This document shows, piece after piece, positions 38,211 to 49,700 of a DNA stretch of 64,000 nucleotides; the stretch's first letter is position 1, and every line of letters begins with the position of its first letter. Origin of the DNA: Citrus sinensis. Its lineage: Eukaryota > Streptophyta > Magnoliopsida > Sapindales > Rutaceae. The translations under genes and the position numbers were made by a program. The stretch spans positions 24,620,501-24,684,500 of the forward strand of contig NC_068561.1 of NCBI RefSeq assembly GCF_022201045.2, written 5' to 3'. Under the pieces are notes generated by a model that had not been told where the DNA came from, did not search any database, and saw nothing but the letters and a program-made list of their open reading frames with translations.

Positions 38211-40018
38211 CTTGGAGATATTCTACAGTGTATAGGAGGATTTAGGGATGGCAATGGGGAGGGGAGGGGACCGATCTCCCCGTACCCATCCCCGATATTT
38301 TGCGTATGTCCCCGTCCCCTCCCCGTCCCCGTCCTCGTCAGAATTACTTGAGATTGAGAGAATCTTCATCCCCTCCCCGAATAATAACAAGGGATCCCCG
38401 ATCTCCGAATAACTAATATATTTTTTTTTCAATTTTGAGTTAATCATATTAAAATAAAAAATTCAAATAAAAGTAAAGTTCGAAATATATCTTACATTAA
38501 TATCTATTACAAAAGTCACATACATTAAATTAGTAAGTAACGCAACATGTAAGGGATATAAACTTCTTTTACAAACTATCATGAACAAATTAATAGTCTA
38601 ATACAAAATTGTTACAAATAAAATCGAATTTAGATTCAAAATTAACTTTTTCAATGGTGGCGTGGGCACTTTATAAATGTGGACTATTTCCTTTACAACA
38701 CAATAGTTAAATCGGAGCAAATCAAAAGTAAATATTAGATTAGATTAGATTAGATATTAAAATTGTGATTCGTTGTGGGTAATTATAACATCTAAAAATA
38801 AATAAAAAATAGATTTAAGTTTAAAATATTTAAAGAATATTAAAATTAAAAAAAATATTTGGCTATTAGAATCTACTCGATCTTTTTAATGTCCTAAATA
38901 AAAATTTAGGACTTTAATTAGTTAATTAGGCCTAAAAGTTTAATAATATAAATATTTTGATTTTTTTTTTATTTTTACCAATATTTATAATTTTATTATT
39001 TATTTACTAGTAATTTTAAAAAATTAAAATGGGAAATGGGTAGGGGATGGGGATTTCACCTCATCCCCGTCCCCTCTCCGAATAAGAAATTGGGTAAAAA
39101 ATTTTCCCGTCCCTTCCCCGAATAAGAAATTGGGTATGAAATTATCCCCATACCCTCCCCGAATGGGGAAAATCCCCGAGGCTACCCGTCCCCGTGGAAA
39201 TTTTTGCCATCTCTAGGAGGATTCACATAAAAAAATTTTAAAGTGCATTGGAGGATCCACATAAAAATTTTGATGGAAAACTATATGCTAATAGAATTAT
39301 GCCATGTGGTCTCGTAAATTTAAACCCTAAAATTTAAATGTTATTTTCAATTTTTCTGACCCTTAGGGTTTATGCGGTTGTGTTCTCTGTTTAACGTTCT
39401 AACTTAATTCTAAACTCTCTTCAACACATATTCTCATCATTGTTATAGCTGAACCAATATAATCTCTTTCGTCTACCGTCGTCATCACAATGTTGCCATT
39501 CACCCATCTTAAATTATTTGGCATGTTAGGTGATTTTTAATTTCTTTGCTAAGATATTAACTGTTAATACAAATCAAACCCAATAAAAGAAAAATAAAAA
39601 GGTAGTAGACTAATATAGCATGAAATTTTATAGAAATTAGATCTCTTTTCAAAGATGCCTAACTTGTCGGGCATCATTGGATGTAATCACAAGAACATTA
39701 AACAAACTAGTGGTACACATTGTCAATAGTAGGAGAAATGTTATAAGATTCTAAGCATCATAAGCATAATCTGATGTCAAATATAAAATAGAGATCATTA
39801 GGCAGCCATCCTAATATACTGAGGGAGAAAGGGAAGAGGAAGGAGAGAAGAGAAATTGGCTTTCAAGATTTGGGGAAAGAGGGAAGCTTTGAAAACTTAA
39901 AAAAAGTAATTGAATTTTAGGGTTTAAATTAATGAGGCCAAGTGGCATAATCTTATTAGTCGATGATTCCACATTAAATTTTTATGTGGAACTTCCGTTG
40001 CATTCTAGAATTCCTTCA
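38211..40018. mobile_element. Older inverted-repeat transposon carrying a nested hAT element
   Basis: The segment 39241-39335 and the reverse complement of 39911-40005 match imperfectly over about 95 bp. Shared blocks are TCCACATAAAAATTT, ATTATGCCA and TTTAAACCCTAAAATT. Outside these, left GATATTCTACAGTG (near 38217) matches the right end read in reverse, GGAATTCTAGAATG. The left arm is therefore split by the hAT insertion at 38243-39215. Without that insertion the element would be about 0.8 kb with no coding capacity. The exact ends and the target duplication are unclear, so its superfamily is open. Confidence 0.6.
38243..39215. mobile_element. Non-autonomous hAT-type DNA transposon, 973 bp
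   Basis: Terminal inverted repeats TAGGGATGGCAA (38243-38254) and TTGCCATCTCTA (39204-39215), with one mismatch, are flanked by a perfect 8-bp target duplication GGAGGATT (38235-38242 and 39216-39223). Eight bp is the hAT superfamily signature. The subterminal parts are GC-rich with repeated CCCCGTCCCC and CCCCGAATAAGAAATTGGGT modules in opposite orientations at the two ends. The core (about 38420-39030) is AT-rich and contains (ATTAG)4. No transposase frame is present, so movement would need help in trans. Confidence 0.85.
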
Positions 40019-41144
40019 TCATTTGAGCTATGAAATGTAGTGCTTATTTGATATGGTTTATGGTTATAAGTGTTTATTTAATTCCATAAACTCTTTTTAT
40101 ATATTTTTTTGTTGTTTAGTTATTTTTCATTAGAACTTTTGAACATTAAATAAATTATTTTACCTCTATTAGCAAAAATTTAAATTTTGTACTTTTGAGA
40201 GTAGATGTTGAAGAGATTTTTAGATTGTTAAAGTGTCTAATTTTTTTTTTCTTATTTGACAATGTTATTTCATTCATTTCATAACATAATTTTTAAATAA
40301 ACTCATGTTTTAAAATAGTTTTATAATTTTTAATAAAGTTTTTCATTTGCAACTAAACAACTAACTTTTTTTGATAAAAACTATATTTGTAAAAATTTTA
40401 CTAATTTTTTTTTAAATGACCTCATTTGAAAAGTTATATTAAATGGAACCGTAAGTTTATTGGAAAAGCCTCGTCTTCTATCTGTTTATACTGGGATCTT
40501 GTTACTCACCCTTGTTATTTGCTGGCATTTTGTGATGGCAAAGAATGGCTCACTTTTTGTTTCACAATTTTATGTTTTCTTTGCCCATAACTTCTTCTCT
40601 AGCTTCAATATGGCTGTACTTGTAACAATTGTATTAGGGCGTTAATTTGATTATCTTTCAGACAAAGCTAAAGCAACGCTTAAGCTACTTATTCTGTATA
40701 GTGTACGGGTATCATAATGCATTTGATGGTCAAAACCGATGTGTTTACATTTCCAACTTTCTGGTAAATCTTGGCTGTACCTGTACCCAGTTGAATCCTA
40801 AGACTGAAAAGTGAAAAAATTAAACAGAGATTTACAGCTGCTCTGCCAATTTCTTAAGAAAACAATCTAGAGTTTCAGATTCTAAACTATTGGCTCATTT
40901 ACGGTCTCTGCACTTATTTGCAGCGTAAATTTTGCAGTTTTCCTCATGTAAGTTGCCACAGAAAATCTCCAAATGTTCCGTGCAATTAATCCAATACTGA
41001 TTCAGCCATCACATTCCTTCATGCTTCAGTATTTCTTCTTATCCAATTGTCTGCCCAGGAGATCCATGGCTCCTGTGGTAGGTAGTCATACTTCACGAGC
41101 CTTGTTCTCAGGGAGGAGCTGATATGCAACAAATATTTCCAAAA
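40019..41144. other. Intergenic region and PPR 3' flank
   Basis: AT-rich in its left half; the right half probably includes the PPR gene 3' UTR. A 61-codon frame at 40460-40645 has no family features and I do not call it a gene. Confidence 0.5.
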
Positions 41145-43823
41145 TCATCCACAACAAGGGGGTTGTAGAACTAGGGATTGCATATGCAGCTGCTGGAACT
41201 GTTCTTCTACTTTCTCATAATTTACATCAGATGCACATCCACGCCACTTCATTTCGCCAATTAGCAAACCAAGTTTCTCATAAATCTCTTCACATTTTGG
41301 ATGATCCTTATCCCGAACGAGAAATGTATGTACCTTATCATTTACCTCAATCCAGCTGCAACCTGGCTCTTTTCTCACCTTATTCTGCCTCATCAACCTC
41401 CTCGTATACGAAAGCTTGTCCCACATTCCCGCATCAGCATAAATATTTGATAAAAGAATATAAGTGGAAGAGTCTTGTGGGTCCAGTTGCAAAAGAGAAC
41501 TGGCTGCTTCTTCTGCAACCTCAACATTCCCATGGATTTTGCAAATGCTAAGCAGAGTTCTCCAAATAACATCATCAGCTTCAAAAGGCATCTCTTGGAT
41601 AAGCTTCAAAGCCTTGTTAAGTTGGCCCGACCTTCCTAATATATCCACCATACATGAATAATGCTCCAACTGAGGGTGTAAACTATAATCACTAAGCATT
41701 ACATTGAAGTAATGCAACCCTTTTTCAACAAGCCCGATGTGCGCACAAGCTCGGAGCACTGAGATAAAAGTTGCATGATTAGGCTTCACATTCTCAAGTT
41801 CCATGTTCTCAAAAACTTTTAGGGCCTCTTCTCCGAGACCATGATGGGCATAGCCACAAATCATGGCGTTCCATGTAACAAAATCCCTCTTTGGCGATTT
41901 CTCAAACATTATCCGGGAATCTTGCACGTTTCCACACTTTGAGTACATGTCAACAAGAGTACTGGAGATATATACATCTGATTGCATTTCTTGCTTAATT
42001 ATTTGTGCATGTAATTGCATTCCAAGTCCGACGGTAGCCAGGTTACCGCAAGTATCAAGAAGTGTTGCATAAGTGAAGTCATCTGGTTTTACACCCATTT
42101 TCAACATATAAGAAAAAAATTTATGTGCATCCTCACTTCTTTTTGCGCCCGAGAACCCAGAAATAATTGCATTCCATGACACTACATCTCGTTCTTCTGT
42201 TCTTTTAAGAATCTTCTTCGCCTCCTCCACCATTCCACACTTGCAGTACATATCAATAAGAGCACTTCCAACAAACAAGTTCGATCCCATTCCAGATTTA
42301 ATAATTCTGCTATGGATCTGCATGCCATAATTCAAAGCTTGCTGACCTGCACATGCTTTTAAGACACTGCCATAAGTAAACTCATCAGGCTCAATTATCG
42401 CATGGAGCATTGAGATAAAATAGAATAATGTTTCTTCTTCATTCCCATTCTGCGCTTGAACAGCAATAATTGCATTCCAAGACACAGCATCTCTTCTTTC
42501 CATTTCATCAAAGACGTGACAGGCTTCAATCACATCTTGGCATTTACCATACATGTCGAGAATGGAGTTTGCTACACAAATATTTGACCAAAGATTACTC
42601 TTAATTGCTAACCCATGCACCTGAAGCCCCTCCAAATACCCCGCAATCACTGCACATGCACTAAAAGCCCCAGATAAAGTTATTTCATTGAAACCAAGAC
42701 CAGATTTCTGCAAGAGCCGAAATAACTGCAAAGCTTCAACACCCTGACCATTTTGTGCATAACCAACGATAATTGCATTGTAAGATTGCAAGCCACAATT
42801 AGGCAATGAGTTAAATACCTTTTGAGCATCTGACATATTGTTACATTTTGCATACATATCCAATGTGGCAGTTCCAACAATGACATCCATTTCAAAGTCA
42901 GTCTTTAAAGCATGTGCATGCAACTGAGTACCTAACTTTAAATTAGATAATGCCGCACAAGATCTGAGGATGCTAGCATAAGTAGATTGACTAATGCCAA
43001 CTCCTATCTTTTGCATTATCTTGAACAATTTAAGAGCCTCGATAAATTTATAATTTTGAACACAACCAGCAATCACAGTGTTCCAAGAAACCCAATTCCT
43101 TTCAGACATTCTATTAAAAAGTGAAACTGAATCATCCAATTTTTTGCACTTGGCATACATGTCTACCAAAGCACTCCCAGTGACGACATCCTTATCAAAA
43201 CCCATTTTCATAGCAAAGCAATGAAGCTGAACCCCAAAATCACCGTCCTCCAAAATTGAACACGCTTTCAAGGCAACTGCAAAACTCCTATTATCAACCA
43301 TCCCACTCAATCTCCCCATCTCCACAAAAACATCAATTGCCTTTGAAAAATCCCCTACGAGCAGATACCCTGATAGCAATGAATTCCACGAGATCACATC
43401 TCTTTCAGGCATAGCCTCAAACAAAGTCCTCGCAATACCCATCTCTCCACGAACTGCGTACCCGAAAATCAAAGCATTCCAAGAAACAACATCCCTTTGA
43501 GGCATTTTGTCAAACACCTTAAGCGCTGACTTCAAATTGGAGCATTTAATGTACAATTGGATCAAGCAATTGGAGACAAAAATTGTTGGCTTGAACCCAG
43601 ATACTATCAAGCGAGCATGGGCTTGTTTCCCCGGGTTTTGCGCCCGGTGATGCGTCAATTCTTGGAAAATGCGAGAGAAAGTAATAGTTTTTGGCTTCGT
43701 TGTGATTGCTGGTGCTGTTGTTTTTCCTTCTTTTAGCGTAGTGAATGTAGAGAATGAAGCAATGAGAAATGTTTTGCATTGAGGCTTCGATAGGAATCTG
43801 ATCAGCCATAGGTAATAGGCCAT
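41145..43823 (-). CDS. PLS-class pentatricopeptide repeat protein with E domain
   Basis: Intronless gene of 892 aa. PLS-class PPR proteins bind organellar RNA in a sequence-specific way and usually specify C-to-U editing sites. The start is the Met of MAYYLWLIRFLSKPQ; upstream in this frame there are stops. The basic, Ser/Thr-rich N-terminus (LIASFSTFTTLKEGK) looks like an organellar, probably mitochondrial, targeting peptide. Tandem P, L and S motifs of 31-36 residues fill about residues 70-770, with recurrent DVVSWNALI and LIDMYCKCG signatures. The E and partial E+ motifs follow (DVIWRTLLSICKIHGNVEVA; GCSWIEVNDKVHTF), and the protein ends without a DYW deaminase domain. It resembles Arabidopsis At3g02330 (MEF13) in length and architecture. 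Lacking DYW, it would need a partner deaminase in trans. Confidence 0.92.
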   Translation of the reverse strand: MAYYLWLIRFLSKPQCKTFLIASFSTFTTLKEGKTTAPAITTKPKTITFSRIFQELTHHRAQNPGKQAHARLIVSGFKPTIFVSNCLIQLYIKCSNLKSALKVFDKMPQRDVVSWNALIFGYAVRGEMGIARTLFEAMPERDVISWNSLLSGYLLVGDFSKAIDVFVEMGRLSGMVDNRSFAVALKACSILEDGDFGVQLHCFAMKMGFDKDVVTGSALVDMYAKCKKLDDSVSLFNRMSERNWVSWNTVIAGCVQNYKFIEALKLFKIMQKIGVGISQSTYASILRSCAALSNLKLGTQLHAHALKTDFEMDVIVGTATLDMYAKCNNMSDAQKVFNSLPNCGLQSYNAIIVGYAQNGQGVEALQLFRLLQKSGLGFNEITLSGAFSACAVIAGYLEGLQVHGLAIKSNLWSNICVANSILDMYGKCQDVIEACHVFDEMERRDAVSWNAIIAVQAQNGNEEETLFYFISMLHAIIEPDEFTYGSVLKACAGQQALNYGMQIHSRIIKSGMGSNLFVGSALIDMYCKCGMVEEAKKILKRTEERDVVSWNAIISGFSGAKRSEDAHKFFSYMLKMGVKPDDFTYATLLDTCGNLATVGLGMQLHAQIIKQEMQSDVYISSTLVDMYSKCGNVQDSRIMFEKSPKRDFVTWNAMICGYAHHGLGEEALKVFENMELENVKPNHATFISVLRACAHIGLVEKGLHYFNVMLSDYSLHPQLEHYSCMVDILGRSGQLNKALKLIQEMPFEADDVIWRTLLSICKIHGNVEVAEEAASSLLQLDPQDSSTYILLSNIYADAGMWDKLSYTRRLMRQNKVRKEPGCSWIEVNDKVHTFLVRDKDHPKCEEIYEKLGLLIGEMKWRGCASDVNYEKVEEQFQQLHMQSLVLQPPCCG

Positions 43824-44189
43824 CAAATTTCAGACTCATGCTTTGGCGGGATTCTGAGTTTTTTACCGTTGCTACGCTCGCCGGTTTATTTATTTATTTG
43901 TCTTTTATATTTGAATCACCGCTTGGATTATAGAATCCATTCATTCGACCCAAAGAGTTGGACGGTCCAAGCTCCGTAAGAGGGGGAGAAGGTTCAACTT
44001 GGAACTCTAAAATGTCTTGTGCTATTGGCACCCCTCAAAAATCTTCATAAACCCCCATCGATTTAGCTACAGTGCGGCCTAATCCGTACTCAAAATTATA
44101 AAAAAGGACAATAAAAACAGAAGATTAAATAAAAGGAAAATCACTTTATTTGTCATATTAACTCTCAAGTTCGGCGGATTATCATTCCC
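43824..44189. other. PPR 5' flank
   Basis: About 365 bp holding the PPR gene leader and promoter. Nothing else is recognisable. Confidence 0.45.
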
Positions 44190-44912
44190 TTTTAAGGGTC
44201 GCCATCGTTCGCACTAGATTCCCCAAGGTGTTGCATCTCCGGAAGGAAAATTCTGAAGCCAACAACGTTTTCACCGATTTGGAAATTCTAGAAATATCAG
44301 AATGTTGTAAGTTGCAGAAATTAATACCGTCCTCGCGGTATTTCAAGAAACTGAGGACTCTGGAAGTATCCAAGTGTGACGGGTTGAAACATTTGGCGAC
44401 ACCCTCTACATCACAGGGTCTGGTGAATCTTGCAAGAATGAATATGACTGATTGCAAAATGATAGAAGAAGTCATACAATTACAGGTTGGAGAAGAAGCT
44501 ATGAACGATTGTATCATTTTCAGGCAACTGGAGTACTTGGGACTAAATTGTTTGCCAAGCCTGACAGGCTTTTATTCGGGTAATTGCACTCTTGAATTCC
44601 CGTCCTTGGAACAAGTACTTGTGAGGCAGTGCCCAAAGATGATGATTTTCTCTCCAGGAGTCTTAGGCACACTGAAGCTAAACAAAGTGCAACTCACTGA
44701 AGCAGATGATCAAGGATGCTGGGAAGGCAACCTCAATGACACCGTACAGAAATTGTTCAGTGAAATGGTGGGTATTAATTAAATATTCTCTGCTTCGTGG
44801 AGTTTCGTTTTTTTTATTGATTCTTAAATTTGTTACGCTGTGCATGCTCTCACACAAGTAATTACAAATGGTGCAGGGTTCTGAGGACGAAGATAGAGAC
44901 CTTCGTTCATGA
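44190..44912 (+). pseudogene. C-terminal LRR remnant of a CC-NBS-LRR disease-resistance gene
   Basis: The frame running into 44228 and on to 44767 joins by GT-AG to a last exon 44877-44912. It encodes the end of an NLR of the RPS2/At4g27190 type, with leucine-rich repeats such as LEILEISECCKLQKLIPSS, LRTLEVSKCDGLKHL and LEYLGLNCLPSLTGFY. The family tail follows (LEQVLVRQCPKMMIFSPGV, then CWEGNLNDTVQKLF). No ATG opens the frame near 44228. The P-loop, NB-ARC and most LRRs are missing: upstream lies the PPR promoter, not more NLR. The remaining frame is uninterrupted, so truncation was recent or the piece is short enough to have escaped damage. It is most likely a gene fragment. Confidence 0.8.
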
Positions 44913-46727
44913 GTCATGTACAACGAAGATGTTGTCTGGAATCAGACTAGTCTTTTATACGTGATGATCCACACAGCTCATTTTCCTTACAATCTGGAAT
45001 CAGGGCTGTCCGCTATGCATGATTCAACTCGGCTGATTTTCTTTCAATTGAATAATTTGTCCTGGATTCATTTGATGCATTCTCTGCTCAAGGACTGTAT
45101 ATGTTGATGCAAAATACAATCTATACATACATTACCATCTACAAGTAGATGCTGAGTTTGAACCTCTGTATTATTTGTTCAATTGGTACCGTAAGCATTT
45201 GATTTCTAGTCTGTTTTGATTATGGATCAGTATTTAAAGAAAATAGTACAATACATATTGTTCATACTACTTGTGTGGCATCGTTAGATATGAGTAAAAA
45301 AATATTTTTTTACGAGTAAGATTAAAAACTATGCTGATGATGGTTAAAAAGCATTAATCAGTGAAGTGAAGCCAAAGGTCCAATCCAAATATCACTCGTA
45401 AATAGTTGAAAGTAGTTGCGAGAGAGTGTTTTCAGGGAGTCTCACACACGCCAAGTTACAGAGATTACAATAAAGACAAGATGATGCTCAAGAATTTGTC
45501 CTGTTTCTATTAAAGATCAGAACGTGCAGATTTCTAAAGAAGGTTGAGCTGCTCAATTGATGAAGGCTTTTTATTATTGTTTTCTTGGGAATAATTTATT
45601 TCTCCAGTTTCAGTTTTTCGATTTGTTTATTGCATTATCTGCTCAAGGACAAGTTTGCTTGCAAAATACAATTTATTTATAAATTATTTAGAATTAAATG
45701 GTGTCTTTAAATTCATGCAACCGTTCAATTTTTGTATTTCTGGTCTGTTTTAATTGAAGATCTTAAGACTAAATACGATTAAACAATGAATCGCGATCGA
45801 ATGTCTCTCTCTCTATTAGGGCTTCTCTAATGTTGCAGCAGTTGCACTTTCTGTAATTTTTTAAATACTATACGGAGAGGATGAACTTGAGATCCTAACT
45901 TCGTACTCTATTAGCTTAAGATGATCAATAAAAATCTAACAATATTAAAGACAAGGTTTTTTTTTTTTTTTTGGTGAAAATTAAAGAACGACAAGTTTCT
46001 TATTGTCATTTAATGACAATAATAAGTATTATTATACCTTTTACAATACATTTTATTTCAGGATATTTCAGTTATTTTAACACACTATCAGGGGCTATGT
46101 CCCAAAATCACATCTCAGTAATCTATCATTGCACTTGTGAAACAAACAATATTAATAACAGAAAAAACGAAACGCCTGAAATTTGGAGCAATTACACAAT
46201 AATCAAAAGTGACGTTCAACTTCAGCCTTGAAAGCTCACTAAAAATATGAGGCTCTCTCGGTTCTCATGCTCCCAAGAAAATATTAATTTGCAAATATGA
46301 AGACACGTTTTGAGTTTGAAAAGAAAAATTCCAATAAAAAGGAACGGAAGAATCCCAAAAGAATCTCACCGATTCAGCATTTACAACAACATTACGCAGT
46401 GCAAAAGATAACAATATTGCACAGCACAAGTCCTTAGCTGTAACAGAGGTTTGCTGATATTTGCTCAACGGAAATACCCCAAGTAAACCCACCTGTGGTC
46501 CTAAATTCCTACAAAAGCCTATATTGTGCACTCATAAATACAGAACTCTCTACCACCCAGAAGCAACAGCGAAGGAGGTCGGTCCCTCCGTTCTCCGAGC
46601 ATAGCACGCTCCTTTTAACCCATTTCACTTCAACCCGAAACAATGCCCAGCAGTTCGGAAATTTCCATCCGGAATGCAAGGCCCTTTTACCTTGCAAGTA
46701 AGATTTTAACCTTCCTGTCTTTGCAAT
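44913..46727. other. Intergenic region and AP-4 epsilon 3' UTR
   Basis: The left 1.3 kb is AT-rich and featureless apart from a T run near 45958. The right 0.4 kb probably holds the AP-4 epsilon 3' UTR. I see no gene here. Confidence 0.5.
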
Positions 46728-49700
46728 TTAGCCCAGCAAATCTTTGAACAAGTTGGGGTTCGGACTGGTTGGGGTCACACCCATCTGCCTTACAAGAGAA
46801 TCCTTCTCCAAAGAATCTTTAGTATTTGGACCTTTACTAACTTGGGTTGAGTGTGCAGTTGGCGTACCTCCAAGAGCATTATTGGTAGTTGAATTTGACA
46901 ACCCAGATAAAAGATCGAGATCATTCTTATTGGTGGGCACAGGATTCACAATACCAGAACTCGGTCCACTACCAGCTGTCTCTGCATGTAGTCCCATAAT
47001 ATCAGAATCTTTATTAGCACCAGCTGCACCATGGTTCGAATTTGAAGGAACTTGTGGCGAGTCAAGAAGCCCTTCTAATTGCTTGAAAGGATCAATAGAT
47101 GGCGATCTACTAAGAACGGCTGGTTCACCCAAATCAAGCAAGTCTGGTGGTGGCTGAACAATTGTCTTCTCTGCCACAGTTTTATCTGATGCTTTTGATG
47201 CCTGAGGCTTCTCTATCACATGGCTGCTTGCCTTTCCAGCCCTGTGGCTAGTTGTAGATGCCCTCCTCTCAGTTTTTGATGAACCACCAAATAATGATGC
47301 TGCAAGCTTCTGCTTCTCTAGAGGAATTTCAGCATCCGGCTTCCTTGAATCATAAGCGGTGTCACGCACTTTCGAGTATATGGTGTCACGTGCTGCATCT
47401 ACTTTTGTGACCCCATTCACTGTTTTCTCGGATGTTGAAGTTGAGGTAGATGTTTCAGAGGGGGTGTATGTTGGCCTACCCCACTTCTTTTGAACCCCAT
47501 CAAGTCGTAGCCTAAGGTCTGATGGATCAGCACTAGACACAGACGGCACAGATGCTACATTCTGGGTCACCCTAGGATAGGATGGCTCGGGCACCGGAGC
47601 AAGTTCAGTAGCTGATGCAAGCGAAACTGGCGGCCTGGATGGCACAGAAGGTTTTGGAAGCTCATATGCCTCGAACCTAAGACCATGTATTGAAGCTTCA
47701 TGCTGGTCCTGGCTCCTAAAATTGCTAACACTAAGCATCCCAGAACGTTCATTCTCCGGAATATAGGGTTGAGCCCCTTTCTCCAAAGCCTGCTCAACAT
47801 AACCGTTGAGGAATGAAAGATTTTTATCAATCTGCAAAAAGAAATTACAATATCATTACCCAAAGAAATGATATGGCTCAATCACATACGAAAGAAGACC
47901 ACAAGTCTAGAAAAAGCAGAGTACAAAGCTGAACAAGTTTGTATTCTCTCCAACCATTGAAAATACATGCTGTTCCAACGGTAGAAGATTCAATTACAGA
48001 GGCATTTCCAAGACAAACTAGAGAAGCAACAACACAGGCCTTAAAGCCTTTTTTTTTTGGGTGTAAATTACCAGATATTGATCCATCATAATAACATAGA
48101 AAAACACCCAAAATTTAATAAAGCGAAGGCAAGACACATGAAGCAAGAACAATAGCCTAGTCAAACCAAGCAGAATTACAATTAGAACTGAGGCTGATAA
48201 TCACGCTGCAGAGGACTCATGTAGCAACATCTATCCATGGTTCAGGAAGTTTGACCGACTGTGTAGCTCAGAAAGTTCAGATCAAAGCCATAATGGATGC
48301 TAACAAATCGGAAAACCTCATATATGTAATTAATACTTCCAAGAGAACTTAAAACTTTTGGAAAATATCCGATACTTTTTTTTTTTCAATTTGTAAGATG
48401 GGGGGTGGTCAAAGCCAAAATTCGCAATTTTGCAAAGCAGTCTACTTTATCAAGAACAGACATTGAAAAAACCCATATTCAAGTATAATATCATGACTGA
48501 AGATGTTCAGTCCATTTCACCTAATGACAATCGTCTTCATAAGAAGAAGATAACAATGATGATCACAATCGCAACCACTACGATGATAAGAGGGGAGAAA
48601 GGAAATACAGAAATAACACATCTATCAAGACTAGCAAATACAAAATATTTAAAACACAAAGGTCCCAAGAACACTACTAAAAGAAATAAATAAAGTTCTG
48701 CACTTATCGATGACCTCAATGTCTTCGCAACTCGCATCTGCAGGCATAATAATCTCAACAGCATAAGCATCTAAGCCAGTGACAGCTTCAAGTTCATATG
48801 CACGTTGCTGCAAGTCTGTAGAGTGGGAAGCTGATAATTCCTCAATCAAAGACTGACACTGCACCAAGCAAGGAATAATATTCAGATTCTACAATTAAAA
48901 TTCTGGCAATACTGACATTAATACACATACATCAAAAGCCAGGAAGCATATGATCTAGAGAGATAATATCATGAGCAGCCAAGCTACAATAACTGTAAAT
49001 ATGCTAAAAATGAGATAGATACAAGCAACCGCGGATATTGCTTGGGTAGGACAAAGAAGACAGATATTTTGTCATTTCTTTAAGTTTCATGAAATATCAA
49101 CACCTGATAGAAGACATGTAAGGAACTTAAGCTGAAGTTGATTTGTATTATATTTTTTCTATCATGTTTCGAGGGAATGTTGATAGATCTTCATTTCAGG
49201 CCAAAGCACTCACGCAGTAGTTCTTCCTTCATGCCGTGAGCTTAAAAAAAAAAGACAGTTATTGTGGGACAACGCAGTAGTGTTTTACCATTCAGCTAAA
49301 TTCCAATGTGATGCAAAATACCCCAAAACATAAGGTTGGACCACAATTTGCATTGCCATAGGTATCATTAAAATAGTTGAGAGGAGAAAACCTACCTCAG
49401 GCAACATATCCACTTTCCTCCCAGCAGCTATTTCAAATGCATATATTTTCATGAGTGCGGTAATTGCATATGCCTTCAAGATAAGCAAAGGGTTATGTCA
49501 AATACAGGACTTCAAGATAAAAAGGCACACACATGATAAATTCATCTCAGTAGCTTATATTTCCTTACCACGAGCTATCACCAACAAACAGTTAATAGGA
49601 AATCAGCTAAGTTTTATCATTTATTTATTTATTGTATTATATGTGATACAAAAAACAGCAAAGTATAATAGCCTGATTCCATCTTAAGTGCATAAGAGTG

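Noticed and set aside
40460-40645. 61-codon hydrophobic frame
   Set aside because: Short, no homologue recognised, no splice context, AT-rich intergenic location.
43546-43839. Alternative PPR start in another frame (MSLKFDG)
   Set aside because: That frame lacks PPR motifs and ends early; the 892-codon frame starts at 43823 with in-frame stops upstream.
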